From Dysgonomonas sp. BGC7 (lineage in GTDB: Bacteria; Bacteroidota; Bacteroidia; Bacteroidales; Dysgonomonadaceae), in the NCBI RefSeq assembly GCF_001261735.1, contig NZ_CVRP01000004.1:1-64000 (forward strand): a DNA stretch of 64,000 bases. The letters are read 5' to 3'. The notes below the pieces were generated by a model. The model was given only the letters and a program-made list of their open reading frames with translations, was not told where the DNA came from and searched no databases. A program made the position numbers and the translations under genes. Numbering within the stretch: the first letter of the stretch is position 1; the number at the start of each line of letters is the position of its first letter. This document shows, one piece after another, positions 8,679 through 18,049 of this stretch.

Positions 8679-10061
8679 ATGAGTAAATTCTTAGGGAGGA
8701 TATTTGGCTACAAAGCATTTAAAATAACAATGCCTATATTAGACTTACTTCTAATACATGGGGCATATATACTTTCTTTTTACATACTAAAGGATTCTCT
8801 CGATAATTTCTGGATCAACTACCAGTCTTATTGGGCTATATTACCATATATAATCATAAGCTTTATCCTACTCGAACATATTTTTGAACTGGATAAACCC
8901 AAAGACTTCTCTTTCTTTGGGAATGCTTATACCGTAATACTTACAATAGGCTCGTTATTATTTATAACGATGGCCATAAGCTTCTTCTTCCGAGAATTTG
9001 CCTTTCCCCGCAGTATACTTTTACTAAGCTCCAGCATTCAGATATTGGCAATCACTCTTTTACACCTGATTGCAAACCGTTCCTATTTCAAAGTCAATAA
9101 AGGAAAGTCTGTATTGGTTATTGGATATGAAAAATCGGCTCAGGCACTTGCCTATAAACTATTAGAATCGAGAGGTATGTGGTCTCATATAAAGCATGTG
9201 TGTGCACCCGATTATCCGAAAATGTACGAACTGATAGACGACTCAGATATAACTTTTCTTACCGAAGACGTAAACGAGATAGACAAACAAAGTATTCTTT
9301 TCTACTGTGTAGAAAGAGACTATACTGTTCTTTATCAGCCCAAGAATTCTGAAATACTTCAATTCAACGCTAACTTCTTGCAAATAGACGACTCTCCCGT
9401 ATTGGATGTAAGAGAACTTGGATTATCACCTGGTAGTGAGACCATAAAACGAATTGTAGACGTAGTATTAGCTAGTATTGCTTTTGTAGTGTTCATTATT
9501 CCTATCGTCATTATTTATCTGATATTGAAGATAGGTGGAGGCTCTGCGTTTTATGTACAAGAAAGAGTTACCCGCGACAATAAAGTTTTCAAGATATATA
9601 AGTTCAGGACTATGGTAAAAAATGCAGAAGCCATGTCCGGCCCTGTTCTGGCTACCGAAGTAGACAAACGTATAACCAAGATCGGACGCATCCTCAGAGC
9701 TACACGCCTCGACGAAATACCTCAGGTTTACAATATACTTATAGGAGATATGAGTATTGTCGGTCCCCGTCCCGAACGGCCTTTTTTTGTAGAACAATTC
9801 AACAAAGAGATGCCCGAATATAACCTACGCCACAGGGTTAAAGCAGGGCTAACCGGTTTGGCTCAGGTACAGGGAAAATACAATACTTCGGTAAAAGACA
9901 AATTGAAATATGATCTTCTATATATAAATGGCTATACTCTGGCTTTAGACCTTAAGCTGGTTATGCAAACCCTGAATATACTACTGCGGATGAGCAGTAC
10001 AGAAGGGGTTAAAGAAGTATCGGAACTAGAAAAAGAAATTGAAAATCTAACAAGACGCTAA
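8679..10061 (+). CDS. polyprenyl-phosphate glycosyl-1-phosphate transferase (exopolysaccharide sugar transferase)
   Basis: This integral membrane enzyme probably starts a surface polysaccharide by moving a sugar phosphate onto undecaprenyl phosphate. Four N-terminal helices (about residues 12-125) are followed by a nucleotide-fold domain (GKSVLVIGYEKSA, about 140-245). A hydrophobic reentrant segment and the bacterial sugar-transferase catalytic domain come next, with KIYKFRTMVKNAE, RLDEIPQVYNIL and MSIVGPRPERP. The 460-residue length is typical of WcaJ/WbaP-type enzymes. No other glycan assembly genes are adjacent, so the glycan is unknown. Confidence 0.9.
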   Translation: MSKFLGRIFGYKAFKITMPILDLLLIHGAYILSFYILKDSLDNFWINYQSYWAILPYIIISFILLEHIFELDKPKDFSFFGNAYTVILTIGSLLFITMAISFFFREFAFPRSILLLSSSIQILAITLLHLIANRSYFKVNKGKSVLVIGYEKSAQALAYKLLESRGMWSHIKHVCAPDYPKMYELIDDSDITFLTEDVNEIDKQSILFYCVERDYTVLYQPKNSEILQFNANFLQIDDSPVLDVRELGLSPGSETIKRIVDVVLASIAFVVFIIPIVIIYLILKIGGGSAFYVQERVTRDNKVFKIYKFRTMVKNAEAMSGPVLATEVDKRITKIGRILRATRLDEIPQVYNILIGDMSIVGPRPERPFFVEQFNKEMPEYNLRHRVKAGLTGLAQVQGKYNTSVKDKLKYDLLYINGYTLALDLKLVMQTLNILLRMSSTEGVKEVSELEKEIENLTRR

Positions 10062-10073
10062 TACAACTTCATA

Positions 10074-10622
10074 ATGAGTAATTTCCACGAACTAATAAAA
10101 AAACGCCGCAGTATAAGAAAATTCACAGAAGAGCCAATCAGCCCGGAGGATGTAGAATCTATTCTAAAAGCCGCATTAATGTCACCATCTTCAAAAAGTA
10201 CAAATCCATGGCAATTCGTATTAGTAGAAGATAAAGAAATATTAGAGAAATTATCTTATTGCAAAAAATCGAGCAGTAAACTTATTGCAGGTTGTGCTTT
10301 AGCTGTTGTCGTACTGGCAGATCCTCTATCCAGCGATGTATGGATAGAAGATTCTTCTATAGCTTCCATCATGATGCAATTGCAAGCCGAAGACCTCGGA
10401 CTAGGTAGTTGTTGGGTACAGGTACGGGAGCGTTATACTGCAGAAGATACCCCTTCGGAAGAATATGTAAGACTATTATTAGATATTCCCTTACAACTAC
10501 AAGTATTGTCTGTAATTGCATTCGGACATAAGGCACAGGAAAGATCTCCTTTTGATGAAGAAAAATTACAGTGGGAGAAAATTCATATAGGCAAGTTTAA
10601 TATAAATCAATTAACAGATTAA
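10074..10622 (+). CDS. nitroreductase-family flavoprotein
   Basis: A 182-residue FMN-dependent NAD(P)H oxidoreductase of the nitroreductase superfamily. The N-terminus has the FMN-binding RRSIRKF and the SPSSKSTNPWQF motif, and a later LGSCWVQVRER segment contributes to the flavin pocket. The physiological substrate is unknown. It starts 12 nt after the sugar transferase and ends 3 nt before the next gene, so all are probably co-transcribed. Confidence 0.9.
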   Translation: MSNFHELIKKRRSIRKFTEEPISPEDVESILKAALMSPSSKSTNPWQFVLVEDKEILEKLSYCKKSSSKLIAGCALAVVVLADPLSSDVWIEDSSIASIMMQLQAEDLGLGSCWVQVRERYTAEDTPSEEYVRLLLDIPLQLQVLSVIAFGHKAQERSPFDEEKLQWEKIHIGKFNINQLTD

Positions 10623-10625
10623 TTT

Positions 10626-10964
10626 ATGGCCTCTACATCAAATAAATCAAATGATCGCCTTTCGTATGGCATCACTATCTTAATTTTTGGAATATTATTC
10701 TTATTAGATAAAATAGGATTTTTAGACAAGATACCTTATGCTGAAAAACTGATAAGTGTCGGTGTATTTTTCCTGATTGGGGGCGTTGTATTTTTATGCA
10801 CCCAGCCAAAAAAAGTGTTAGGCTGGATATTTCTGGGAATTGGTATATTATTAAATGCCGATCTGTTTTTCGGTTGGATGAGTAATTATTCAAATCTAAT
10901 CGTGCCATTAGGGTTAATTATTGCCGGTGTAGCAATGGTACTAACATCTAAAAGGAAAGACTGA
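10626..10964 (+). CDS. small four-helix membrane protein
   Basis: The 112-residue product is almost all hydrophobic, with helices around residues 14-28, 40-58, 64-80 and 88-105 and a basic C-terminus (SKRKD). It resembles the N-terminal membrane domain of LiaF/DUF5668-type proteins, but I cannot assign a role. Its stop codon overlaps the start of the next gene by one base (TGATG), showing translational coupling. Confidence 0.75.
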   Translation: MASTSNKSNDRLSYGITILIFGILFLLDKIGFLDKIPYAEKLISVGVFFLIGGVVFLCTQPKKVLGWIFLGIGILLNADLFFGWMSNYSNLIVPLGLIIAGVAMVLTSKRKD

Positions 10965-11725
10965 TGAAAGTAGTATTTATAGGTGCGGGAAATGTAGCTA
11001 CCAATCTGGCTAAAGCTCTATTCCTAAAATCGTTCGACATCGTACAGATATATAGCCGTACTACAGAGGCTGCTACAGCACTAGCAAAAGAAGTAAATGC
11101 TGAGCCGGTAACAGACCTTCCGCTTGTTTCGGCAGACGCCGACCTTTATATATTTTCGCTTAAAGACTCTGTTCTGGAAGGAGTAGCATCGCAAATACCA
11201 TCTAACTCCGGACTATGGGTTCATACTGCCGGAAGTATTTCCCTAGATGTTTTGTCAAACTACACATCTCACTATGGTGTATTATATCCATTCCAAACCT
11301 TTAGTAAAAATAAAACAATAGATTGGACAGATATCCCCATTTTCATAGAAGCTTCTGACAGTCATAGTTTAAGTATAATAAGAGATATTGCCCAACAATT
11401 GTCTGACAAGGTAGATACATTAGTCTCTGATGAGAGAAAACTGTTACATCTTGCAGGAGTTTTTGCATGCAACTTTGTCAATCATATGTATTCTATTTCA
11501 AAAACATTTTTAGATAAAATCAATCTGCCTTTCGAAGTCTTACTACCTCTGATAAACGAAACTGCGAAAAAGGTGCATACCATGTCACCTCAGGAGGCTC
11601 AAACAGGCCCGGCACTTCGCTATGACGAAAATGTAATAGAAAAGCATTTACATCTGATAGAAGACGACAAGATCAAAGAAATATATAAACTCCTGAGTGA
11701 GAATATACACAGAATGTCCAAATAA
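10964..11725 (+). CDS. Rossmann-fold dehydrogenase-like protein with DUF2520 domain
   Basis: The N-terminus has the dinucleotide-binding motif [16 protein letters not shown] and a fold like ketopantoate or pyrroline-5-carboxylate reductases. The C-terminal helical half ([13 protein letters not shown], then [11 protein letters not shown]) matches DUF2520. The substrate is not known for this family. The gene is coupled to the preceding one by a 1-nt overlap and ends 7 nt before the kdsC start. Close linkage to a KdsC-type phosphatase is common in Bacteroidales. Confidence 0.85.
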   Translation: MKVVFIGAGNVATNLAKALFLKSFDIVQIYSRTTEAATALAKEVNAEPVTDLPLVSADADLYIFSLKDSVLEGVASQIPSNSGLWVHTAGSISLDVLSNYTSHYGVLYPFQTFSKNKTIDWTDIPIFIEASDSHSLSIIRDIAQQLSDKVDTLVSDERKLLHLAGVFACNFVNHMYSISKTFLDKINLPFEVLLPLINETAKKVHTMSPQEAQTGPALRYDENVIEKHLHLIEDDKIKEIYKLLSENIHRMSK

Positions 11726-11732
11726 AAACTTT

Positions 11733-12254
11733 ATGAGTACAATTAATTACGACCTAAACAAGATAAAATCATTTATATTCGATGTGGACGGAGTATTATC
11801 ACCCGATTCTATCCCCTTGTCGCCCGAAGGAGAACCCATGCGAATGGTAAATATAAAAGACGGATATGCTATAAACCTGGCTGTAAGACACGGCTATGGC
11901 GTTGCCATTATAACAGGAGGAGACACAGAAGCTGTACGCCTAAGATTTGCTCGTCTGGGCATAAAAGATATTTATATGAAGTCGAGAATAAAAATTACTG
12001 ATTTCAACGATTATATCCAAAAGACAGGGTTCAAGCCTGACGAAATAATGTATGCCGGAGACGACCTGCCCGACTATCACGTTATGCAGTCGGTTGGTTT
12101 ATCTGTAGCCCCTGCGGATGCAGCACACGAAATAAGAGCGATAGCAAAATACATATCTCATTGCAAAGGGGGACATGGTGTTGCCCGCGATGTAATAGAG
12201 CAGGTGATGAAAGTTCAAGGCAAATGGATGAAAGAAGAAGCCTTTGGTTGGTAG
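11733..12254 (+). CDS. kdsC: 3-deoxy-D-manno-octulosonate 8-phosphate phosphatase, KdsC-type HAD hydrolase
   Basis: This 173-residue C0-type HAD phosphatase would dephosphorylate KDO-8-phosphate for lipid A core synthesis. It has the nucleophile motif [11 protein letters not shown], the ITGG motif ([11 protein letters not shown]), a conserved Lys in KSRIKITDF, and the acidic MYAGDDLPD motif, with no cap domain. The frame stays open upstream to an ATG at 11697, but the ATG at 11733 fits the family length and avoids overlapping the previous gene. Only 3 nt separate it from the convergent permease gene, so there is no room for a terminator. Confidence 0.85.
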   Translation: MSTINYDLNKIKSFIFDVDGVLSPDSIPLSPEGEPMRMVNIKDGYAINLAVRHGYGVAIITGGDTEAVRLRFARLGIKDIYMKSRIKITDFNDYIQKTGFKPDEIMYAGDDLPDYHVMQSVGLSVAPADAAHEIRAIAKYISHCKGGHGVARDVIEQVMKVQGKWMKEEAFGW

Positions 12255-12257
12255 CTT

Positions 12258-13355
12258 TTAGTTTGGTGCTTTTGTGTATAAATAAGCAGCAATAAAGATA
12301 AACACAATGTTAGGTACCCATACCGCAAGCATAGGCGACATAGTGCCTGACACGGCAAATGAAGAACTTACGGTTTGAAATAAGATATATGATACGCTGA
12401 GCAACAAACCAATACCAATATTAAGTCCCATCCCTCCTTTTATTTTACGAGCAGAAAGAGACGCACCTATTATAGTAAGGATAAATGCTGAGAAAATAGA
12501 TGCAAAACGTTTGTGATACTCTATCTCAAATTGAGTAATACTGACATCTCCAACATTTGACAACCCCTTCTCTTTTTGTCGCTGAATATACTTATAAAGC
12601 TGAGGAGTAGTCATTTGTTCAAAGTCGTTTACTGAAACAAGGAAGTCGCTCGGCACTACATTAATAGTTGTATCCAGTTTCGTTCCGGCAGTTATAACCT
12701 CTTTCATTCCTTGAAATTCACGTATTGAATAGTTATTCAACGTCCAATGATATGCACTATCATATTCGATGCGAGATGCAAGAAGTCTCGATTTTAGTTC
12801 TTTACCATCGAAGCTATCAAGAGATACATTCGTCCCTTTTTTTGTTTTATTGTCGAAACTCTCCATAAAGAGAATAACACCCTTATCTACCTGTAAATGA
12901 ACTCTTGTAGCATATTCTACACTCTTATCTTTTACATATTTGTTTTGAAAATTGATACGGGTTACATTTGCCGGAGGTATTATGAAGCTACTTAGAACAA
13001 ATGAAAACAGAGCCACTATTCCCGCTGATATCATATATGGCTTCATCAGCCGCTTAAAACTCATTCCGTTAGATAGCATAGCTATGATCTCAGAATTATC
13101 AGCAAGTTTAGATGTAAAGAAGATAACAGCTATAAACACAAAGAGAGCGCTGAACAGATTAGTATAATAAGGAATAAAATTGAGATAATACTCGAAGACA
13201 ATAGCACTCAAAGGAGCCTTCTTATCAAGAAATTTATCTAGCTTCTCGTTAATATCAAATACTACAGCAATAGATATAATAAGCATAATGGAAAACACGT
13301 AAGTTCCCAAAAACTTTTTAATAATATACCTATCCAGTATTGATAATAATTTCAT
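12258..13355 (-). CDS. LptF/LptG-family permease (YjgP/YjgQ)
   Basis: This inner-membrane subunit of the lipopolysaccharide transport machinery has 365 residues with three N-terminal helices (about 10-115). A large periplasmic beta-jellyroll region follows (about 130-255), then three C-terminal helices ending in a short cytoplasmic tail. MKLLSILDRYIIKKFLGTY is the usual start of the family. Only one such gene is here, so whether it acts as LptF or LptG cannot be told. It is the last gene of a minus-strand set with tgt, an arrangement common in Bacteroidales. Confidence 0.9.
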   Translation of the reverse strand: MKLLSILDRYIIKKFLGTYVFSIMLIISIAVVFDINEKLDKFLDKKAPLSAIVFEYYLNFIPYYTNLFSALFVFIAVIFFTSKLADNSEIIAMLSNGMSFKRLMKPYMISAGIVALFSFVLSSFIIPPANVTRINFQNKYVKDKSVEYATRVHLQVDKGVILFMESFDNKTKKGTNVSLDSFDGKELKSRLLASRIEYDSAYHWTLNNYSIREFQGMKEVITAGTKLDTTINVVPSDFLVSVNDFEQMTTPQLYKYIQRQKEKGLSNVGDVSITQFEIEYHKRFASIFSAFILTIIGASLSARKIKGGMGLNIGIGLLLSVSYILFQTVSSSFAVSGTMSPMLAVWVPNIVFIFIAAYLYTKAPN

Positions 13356-13378
13356 CTGCTTCCTATTAGCTTATACAA

Positions 13379-14509
13379 TTATATTCTTCGCGATACATTT
13401 TCAATAACAGATTTCTTCCATTTAGTAAAATCACCGGCAATAATATGTCGACGGGCTTCCTTTACCAACCACAAGTAAAATGCCAAATTGTGAATAGAAG
13501 CTATCTGCAACGCCAATATCTCATTTGTAATAAACAAATGACGAAGATATGCTTTTGTATATAAAGAATCAACAATAGACGCGCCATTCTCTTCCACAGG
13601 AGAAAAATCGTTCGCCCATTTCTTATTTCGCATATTCATTATGCCATCACGTGTGAAGATTTGGCCGTTGCGCCCATTACGTGTAGGCATAATGCAGTCG
13701 AACATATCCACCCCTCTTTCTATTGCTTCTAGCAAATTAGCAGGAGTGCCAACCCCCATCAGATAACGAGGTTTGTCCTGAGGCAATATTTCATTCACCA
13801 CCTCTATCATTTCATACATCTTTTCAGTGGGTTCGCCGACCGCTAAACCGCCGATTGCATTTCCGTCTGCACCCTTCGATGCCACGTTTTCTGCTGCACG
13901 CTTACGCAAATCGGAATATACACAACCTTGTACTATAGGAAAAAGAGTCTGTTTATATCCATACTCACACTCCGTTTCATTGAAGCGGGTTAAGCAACGG
14001 TCGAGCCACCTCTCGGTGAGATCCAATGACTTTTTCGCATAATTATAATCCGCATCACCGGGAGTACACTCATCAAAAGCCATAATAATATCGGCTCCTA
14101 TTACCCGCTGAATATCCATTACAGATTCAGGAGTAAAGAAGTGTTTCGAGCCGTCTATATGAGAGCGAAATATGGCTCCTTCTTCAGTCAACTTTCTGTT
14201 TTCAGCTAACGAAAATACCTGAAAACCTCCACTATCGGTCAATATGGGTTTGCTCCAACCGTTAAACTTGTGAAGTCCTCCTGCCTGCTTCAAAATATCA
14301 AGCCCGGGACGTAAGTATAAATGATAAGTGTTTCCTAATATAATCTGAGCTTTTATATCGTTTTCCAGCTCTGTCATATGTACAGCCTTCACCGCCCCTT
14401 GTGTGCCAACAGGCATAAAGATGGGAGTTTCTATCTGTCCATGATCTGTTGTTATTATTCCTGCTCTAGCCTTCGAATGGCTATCGGTATATTGAAGTTT
14501 AAAGTCCAT
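13379..14509 (-). CDS. tgt: queuine tRNA-ribosyltransferase
   Basis: This enzyme exchanges guanine 34 of GUN-anticodon tRNAs for the queuine precursor. Its TIM-barrel motifs are clear: DSGGFQVFSL, the HIDGSKHFFTPE segment, FDECTPGD, the substrate loop GGLAVGEPTEKMYE and the catalytic VDMFDCIMPTRNGRNG. The zinc-site region is unusual. The three cysteines usual before the YxxAYLRHL motif are Gly, Ser and Asp here, although the HN motif of the histidine ligand (SIHNLAFY) remains. I recall the same loss in other Bacteroidales enzymes. Length is 376 residues. Confidence 0.95.
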   Translation of the reverse strand: MDFKLQYTDSHSKARAGIITTDHGQIETPIFMPVGTQGAVKAVHMTELENDIKAQIILGNTYHLYLRPGLDILKQAGGLHKFNGWSKPILTDSGGFQVFSLAENRKLTEEGAIFRSHIDGSKHFFTPESVMDIQRVIGADIIMAFDECTPGDADYNYAKKSLDLTERWLDRCLTRFNETECEYGYKQTLFPIVQGCVYSDLRKRAAENVASKGADGNAIGGLAVGEPTEKMYEMIEVVNEILPQDKPRYLMGVGTPANLLEAIERGVDMFDCIMPTRNGRNGQIFTRDGIMNMRNKKWANDFSPVEENGASIVDSLYTKAYLRHLFITNEILALQIASIHNLAFYLWLVKEARRHIIAGDFTKWKKSVIENVSRRI

Positions 14510-14519
14510 TACAAGTTTC

Positions 14520-15863
14520 TCAAATTTGAGTAGTTTTTGGCTGTTCCGATTCTTCCGATTCCTCTTTCCTTATCAAATCTTTGAGCTGAACAACTACAAT
14601 AGATGTCTTATTCTTCTTCAATACGGTAAACTGATATCCTTCAGCTTCAAGTTTATCGTGGGTATTTGGAATTCGTCCAAATTTATCTATCAGATAACCG
14701 GCAAGGCTATCATACTGCTTGTCTTTATCAATAGAGTGAGGAAGTTCGTCATTAATATCAGAAATGGCTGCGGTGGCAATTACCGAATATGTATATTCTC
14801 CTGTTTGTTCTACAAAAGGGATCTCATTGTCATATTCATCCTGTATTTCGCCAACAAGCTCTTCCAGAATATCTTCCATCGTAATAACACCTTCTACCCC
14901 ACCGTACTCATTCAGCACTACGGCTATTTGCTGATGTTTTACCTGAAATTCTTTCAATAATTGCCCTATGCGCTTGGTTTCAGGAGTAAACGATACAGGA
15001 CGTACAATAGAGCGTATGTCGACAGTGCCGCTTACACGCATCTTTTTCAGAATATCTTTGAGGTGAACTACTCCGATTGTATTGTCTATACTATCTTCGT
15101 AGCATGGGATACGAGAATAACCTTCTTCTATAACAAACTCCAGAGTCTGTTCATTATAGTCATTCACGTCAATAGACACGACTTGCGTACGAGGAACCAT
15201 TACCTGACGAGCGGTACGTTCCGAAAAATCGAAAGCATTTTGTATTATATCGAACTCGGTTTCATCTACCCGTCCGCTTTCTTTAGCCTGATCGACCAGA
15301 TAACGTAACTCATCGCTACTATAAGCCTCTTGTTCAGAAACAGTATGCAATCCCACTGCTTTGAGAACAAGGTTTGCGATACCATTGAGCAACCATATAG
15401 CAGGCCGACAAACCCAATAGAATGCATGAAGCGGATAGGCAACAGCAAGAGTTGTTTGTTCCGAACGCTGTATGGCTAGGGATTTAGGTGCCAATTCACC
15501 TAATACGATATGAAGGATAGTTATTATAATAAATGCTGTAGCCAAAGAAATAAATGACAAAGTACTAGGTTCCAATGTGATACTAAATACAGCAATCAAT
15601 TCTTTGATAATTTTCGATACCACAGGTTCTCCAATCCACCCTAAAGCAAGGCTGGAAAGAGTGATACCAAACTGAGTTGCAGCAAGGTAGGAGTCTAAGT
15701 GAGTAACAATATGCTTAGATAGTACTGCTGTACGGCTTCCGCCCTGAGCACGTAATTCTAATTGAGAAGATCTTACTTTTACAATGGCGAACTCGGCCGC
15801 CACAAAAAAACCATTAAAAAAGACAAATAATAAAGTAACTAATATTGATAAAAAAATGTCCAT
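14520..15863 (-). CDS. CNNM/CorC-type membrane transporter with CBS pair (hemolysin family)
   Basis: The N-terminal DUF21 membrane domain (about residues 1-190) opens with FFNGFFVAAEFAIVKVR and has four helices. Two CBS domains follow (about 205-330, including EYGGVEGVITMEDILEELVGEI), then a C-terminal CorC/HlyC domain (about 345-430). The family includes magnesium/cobalt transporters and the gliding-linked GldE. The role here is inferred as divalent-cation efflux or regulation. It is the first gene of the minus-strand set with tgt and the Lpt permease, 10 nt from tgt. A TATCTTTG box lies at 15888-15895. Confidence 0.87.
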   Translation of the reverse strand: MDIFLSILVTLLFVFFNGFFVAAEFAIVKVRSSQLELRAQGGSRTAVLSKHIVTHLDSYLAATQFGITLSSLALGWIGEPVVSKIIKELIAVFSITLEPSTLSFISLATAFIIITILHIVLGELAPKSLAIQRSEQTTLAVAYPLHAFYWVCRPAIWLLNGIANLVLKAVGLHTVSEQEAYSSDELRYLVDQAKESGRVDETEFDIIQNAFDFSERTARQVMVPRTQVVSIDVNDYNEQTLEFVIEEGYSRIPCYEDSIDNTIGVVHLKDILKKMRVSGTVDIRSIVRPVSFTPETKRIGQLLKEFQVKHQQIAVVLNEYGGVEGVITMEDILEELVGEIQDEYDNEIPFVEQTGEYTYSVIATAAISDINDELPHSIDKDKQYDSLAGYLIDKFGRIPNTHDKLEAEGYQFTVLKKNKTSIVVVQLKDLIRKEESEESEQPKTTQI

Positions 15864-15887
15864 ATTTCAATATGAATGATAATGATG

Positions 15888-15895
15888 CAAAGATA
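15888..15895 (-). promoter_or_regulatory. -7 box of the CBS transporter-tgt-lptF/G set
   Basis: The minus strand reads TATCTTTG, 25 nt before the ATG at 15863. A TTTG lies 22 nt further up, slightly longer spacing than usual. The remainder of the 15864-16045 gap shows no gene. Confidence 0.5.
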
Positions 15896-16045
15896 ATATA
15901 ATTGTGTTTTCCTTTAACAAAAAACTATCTAAACAATAATATTTTAGATATATTTCAGATATTGAGTTCTAAAAATAAATTATCCTGTAGGAGTTGTGCT
16001 TCCCTCTGTACATCTAATAGGGGGCAACCGTAAACGAAATGTGAG

Positions 16046-17944
16046 CTAAAGAAGCTTTATCTTGTCCAAGTTAAGGCTAACTTCATTCCGGTCGGCTAAG
16101 AATCTGATTACATACGTTATATCTTTCGAACTATGATCAGGTAATGCATTTACAACACTACTTAAAGAGAGTTCTCCTGTTGCCAATAGTTCTTTTATAG
16201 AAGACGCCAATCGTTTATATTTTTCATTTGTAATTCCTGCATCTCTCTTCGCCAGACAAACATCACATTGTCCACATTCTTCTGTTTCATTTTCTCCAAA
16301 ATAAGAAAGTAATATCTGACTGCGACAGCGTTCTATTTGTTCGGCGTAATGATTCATTGCTCCGATACGCTTTTCGAAACGATCTTTTCGATCTTCGTTA
16401 ACCACTTGAGGGATTGTTAAGAACTTACTCTCTACGCGAGGACGAGCATATGCGATCAAAGGTGTTTTCTTGTGAGGAATATAATCTATAATATTACGCT
16501 TAGACAATACTTTAAGGCTCTCGTATACTTCTTTTCTTGTTTTACCAACCCTTTGTGCAATCTCAGCTTCGTCGATAGTAGTATAGTTCGTAAACAAACC
16601 TGTATAAAGCCTCAGTATTGTATTTACAAGCAGCTCTATATCTTTATCGAAATTGTAATGATATAATTCGTCTCTGTAGATAGAAAAAATAAGCCTCGAC
16701 TTGTTGTCAACCTCATCTGTGTACTCTATATAGCCTGCCAGATCGAGTATCTTAAGAGCATTATGTGTAGGTAAAAGCGGAAATTTATACGTTGCACAAA
16801 ATTGACGGATATTGAAATCGAAAATCATACTAAGTCCAAAACCTTCGGCAACCTGAAAAAAATATGCAAGGCTATCATAAACAGTAGAAATGAATTCTCT
16901 ATCGGGAAATTCGTCTCTAATTCGTTTTTTCAGTTTAGTACCATCATTTTTTTCATATAGTATAACAGCATAAGACTTCTTTTCGTCACGCCCGCCCCGC
17001 CCTGCTTCCTGAAAATACTCCTCTATGGAATTGGGCAAGTCCGTATGAACAACTAACCTTACATCAGGCTTATCTATCCCCATGCCAAAAGCATTAGTAC
17101 ATACAATAATCCGCACATCGTTACACTTCCATGCGTTTTGCTTTTTTATTTTATCGGCACTACTAAGCCCTGCATGATAGAAATCGGAAGAAAGACCGTT
17201 CTGAACAAGTAAATCAGAGATTTCCTTCGTACGCTGACGGCTACGAACATACACTATTGCTGTTCCTTTTACTTTTCTAAGCAGTTTAATTAACTCTTCA
17301 GGTTTATTCTCTGTAGTACGGACAATATAGCTCAGATTTTTCCTTTCAAAGCTTTTCCTGAAAACATTTTTCTCTTTAAACCCGAGTCGTTCCTGGATAT
17401 CTTCAATCACATTTTGCGTTGCTGTGGCTGTAAGAGCTAATACGGGAACATTGGGTAAATACTGTCTGATATCAGCTATCTTAAGATAGGAAGGACGAAA
17501 ATCGTAGCCCCATTGCGATATACAATGAGATTCGTCTACCACCAGCAAACAAACTTTCATATCCTTAAGCTTACTCAAAAAAAGCTGAGTAGCAAGTCTC
17601 TCGGGAGATACATATAAGAATTTGAAATCGCCGAAAATAGCATTTTCCAACGTGGTTATAATTTCCTGTCGGGTCATACCCGAATAGACAGCCAAAGCCT
17701 TAATATTTCTCTCCCGAAGATTGTCCACCTGGTCCTTCATCAAGGCAATAAGAGGTGTAACAACGATACAAATACCCTCCATCGTCATTGCAGGCACCTG
17801 AAAAGTCAACGATTTACCTCCTCCTGTAGGCATCAGCCCCAAGGTGTCTTTTCCATTACTTATGGAATGTATAATATCCTCTTGCAACGGACGAAAGTCG
17901 CTGTAACCCCAGTATTGTTTGAGTATTTTGTGATAGATATCCAT
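16046..17944 (-). CDS. recQ: ATP-dependent DNA helicase RecQ
   Basis: This 3'-5' SF2 helicase acts in recombination and repair. It has the RecQ Q-motif region (DFRPLQEDII), Walker A PTGGGKS at residues 39-45, VVDESHCISQWGYDFRPSY (motif II and the aromatic-rich loop), and motif VI QEAGRGGRDEK. A zinc-binding segment with four cysteines (about 530-560, ending ECGQCDVC) and a winged-helix region follow. The C-terminus ends about 70 residues after the zinc segment without an HRDC domain. It lies downstream of recJ and a lipoprotein gene on the same strand. Confidence 0.95.
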   Translation of the reverse strand: MDIYHKILKQYWGYSDFRPLQEDIIHSISNGKDTLGLMPTGGGKSLTFQVPAMTMEGICIVVTPLIALMKDQVDNLRERNIKALAVYSGMTRQEIITTLENAIFGDFKFLYVSPERLATQLFLSKLKDMKVCLLVVDESHCISQWGYDFRPSYLKIADIRQYLPNVPVLALTATATQNVIEDIQERLGFKEKNVFRKSFERKNLSYIVRTTENKPEELIKLLRKVKGTAIVYVRSRQRTKEISDLLVQNGLSSDFYHAGLSSADKIKKQNAWKCNDVRIIVCTNAFGMGIDKPDVRLVVHTDLPNSIEEYFQEAGRGGRDEKKSYAVILYEKNDGTKLKKRIRDEFPDREFISTVYDSLAYFFQVAEGFGLSMIFDFNIRQFCATYKFPLLPTHNALKILDLAGYIEYTDEVDNKSRLIFSIYRDELYHYNFDKDIELLVNTILRLYTGLFTNYTTIDEAEIAQRVGKTRKEVYESLKVLSKRNIIDYIPHKKTPLIAYARPRVESKFLTIPQVVNEDRKDRFEKRIGAMNHYAEQIERCRSQILLSYFGENETEECGQCDVCLAKRDAGITNEKYKRLASSIKELLATGELSLSSVVNALPDHSSKDITYVIRFLADRNEVSLNLDKIKLL

Positions 17945-17958
17945 TTAACGATTTAAAT

Positions 17959-18024
17959 GAGCCAATATAAAAAGCGAGCCAATATGCCAATGATTAAAAA
18001 TAATAAATACATTGGCACATTGGC
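17959..18024 (-). repeat. clustered GCCAAT repeats with terminator-like inverted repeat
   Basis: Five copies of GCCAAT or its complement occur in 66 nt. GAGCCAATAT is repeated at 17959-17968 and 17976-17985. GCCAATATGCCAATG at 17978-17992 forms an inverted repeat (14 of 15) with 18010-18024 across a 17-nt AT-rich loop. It lies just after the stop of the lipoprotein gene and 15 nt before recQ. On the minus strand TCGCTTTTT follows the stem, so it may terminate or attenuate transcription into recQ. Confidence 0.55.
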
Positions 18025-18049
18025 ACGTGAAGATATTAATATATAATAA

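Noticed and set aside
15960-16045. Possible structured RNA in the gap before recQ's stop
   Set aside because: I tried to fold it into known riboswitch or small-RNA patterns and found no consistent stem or conserved core.
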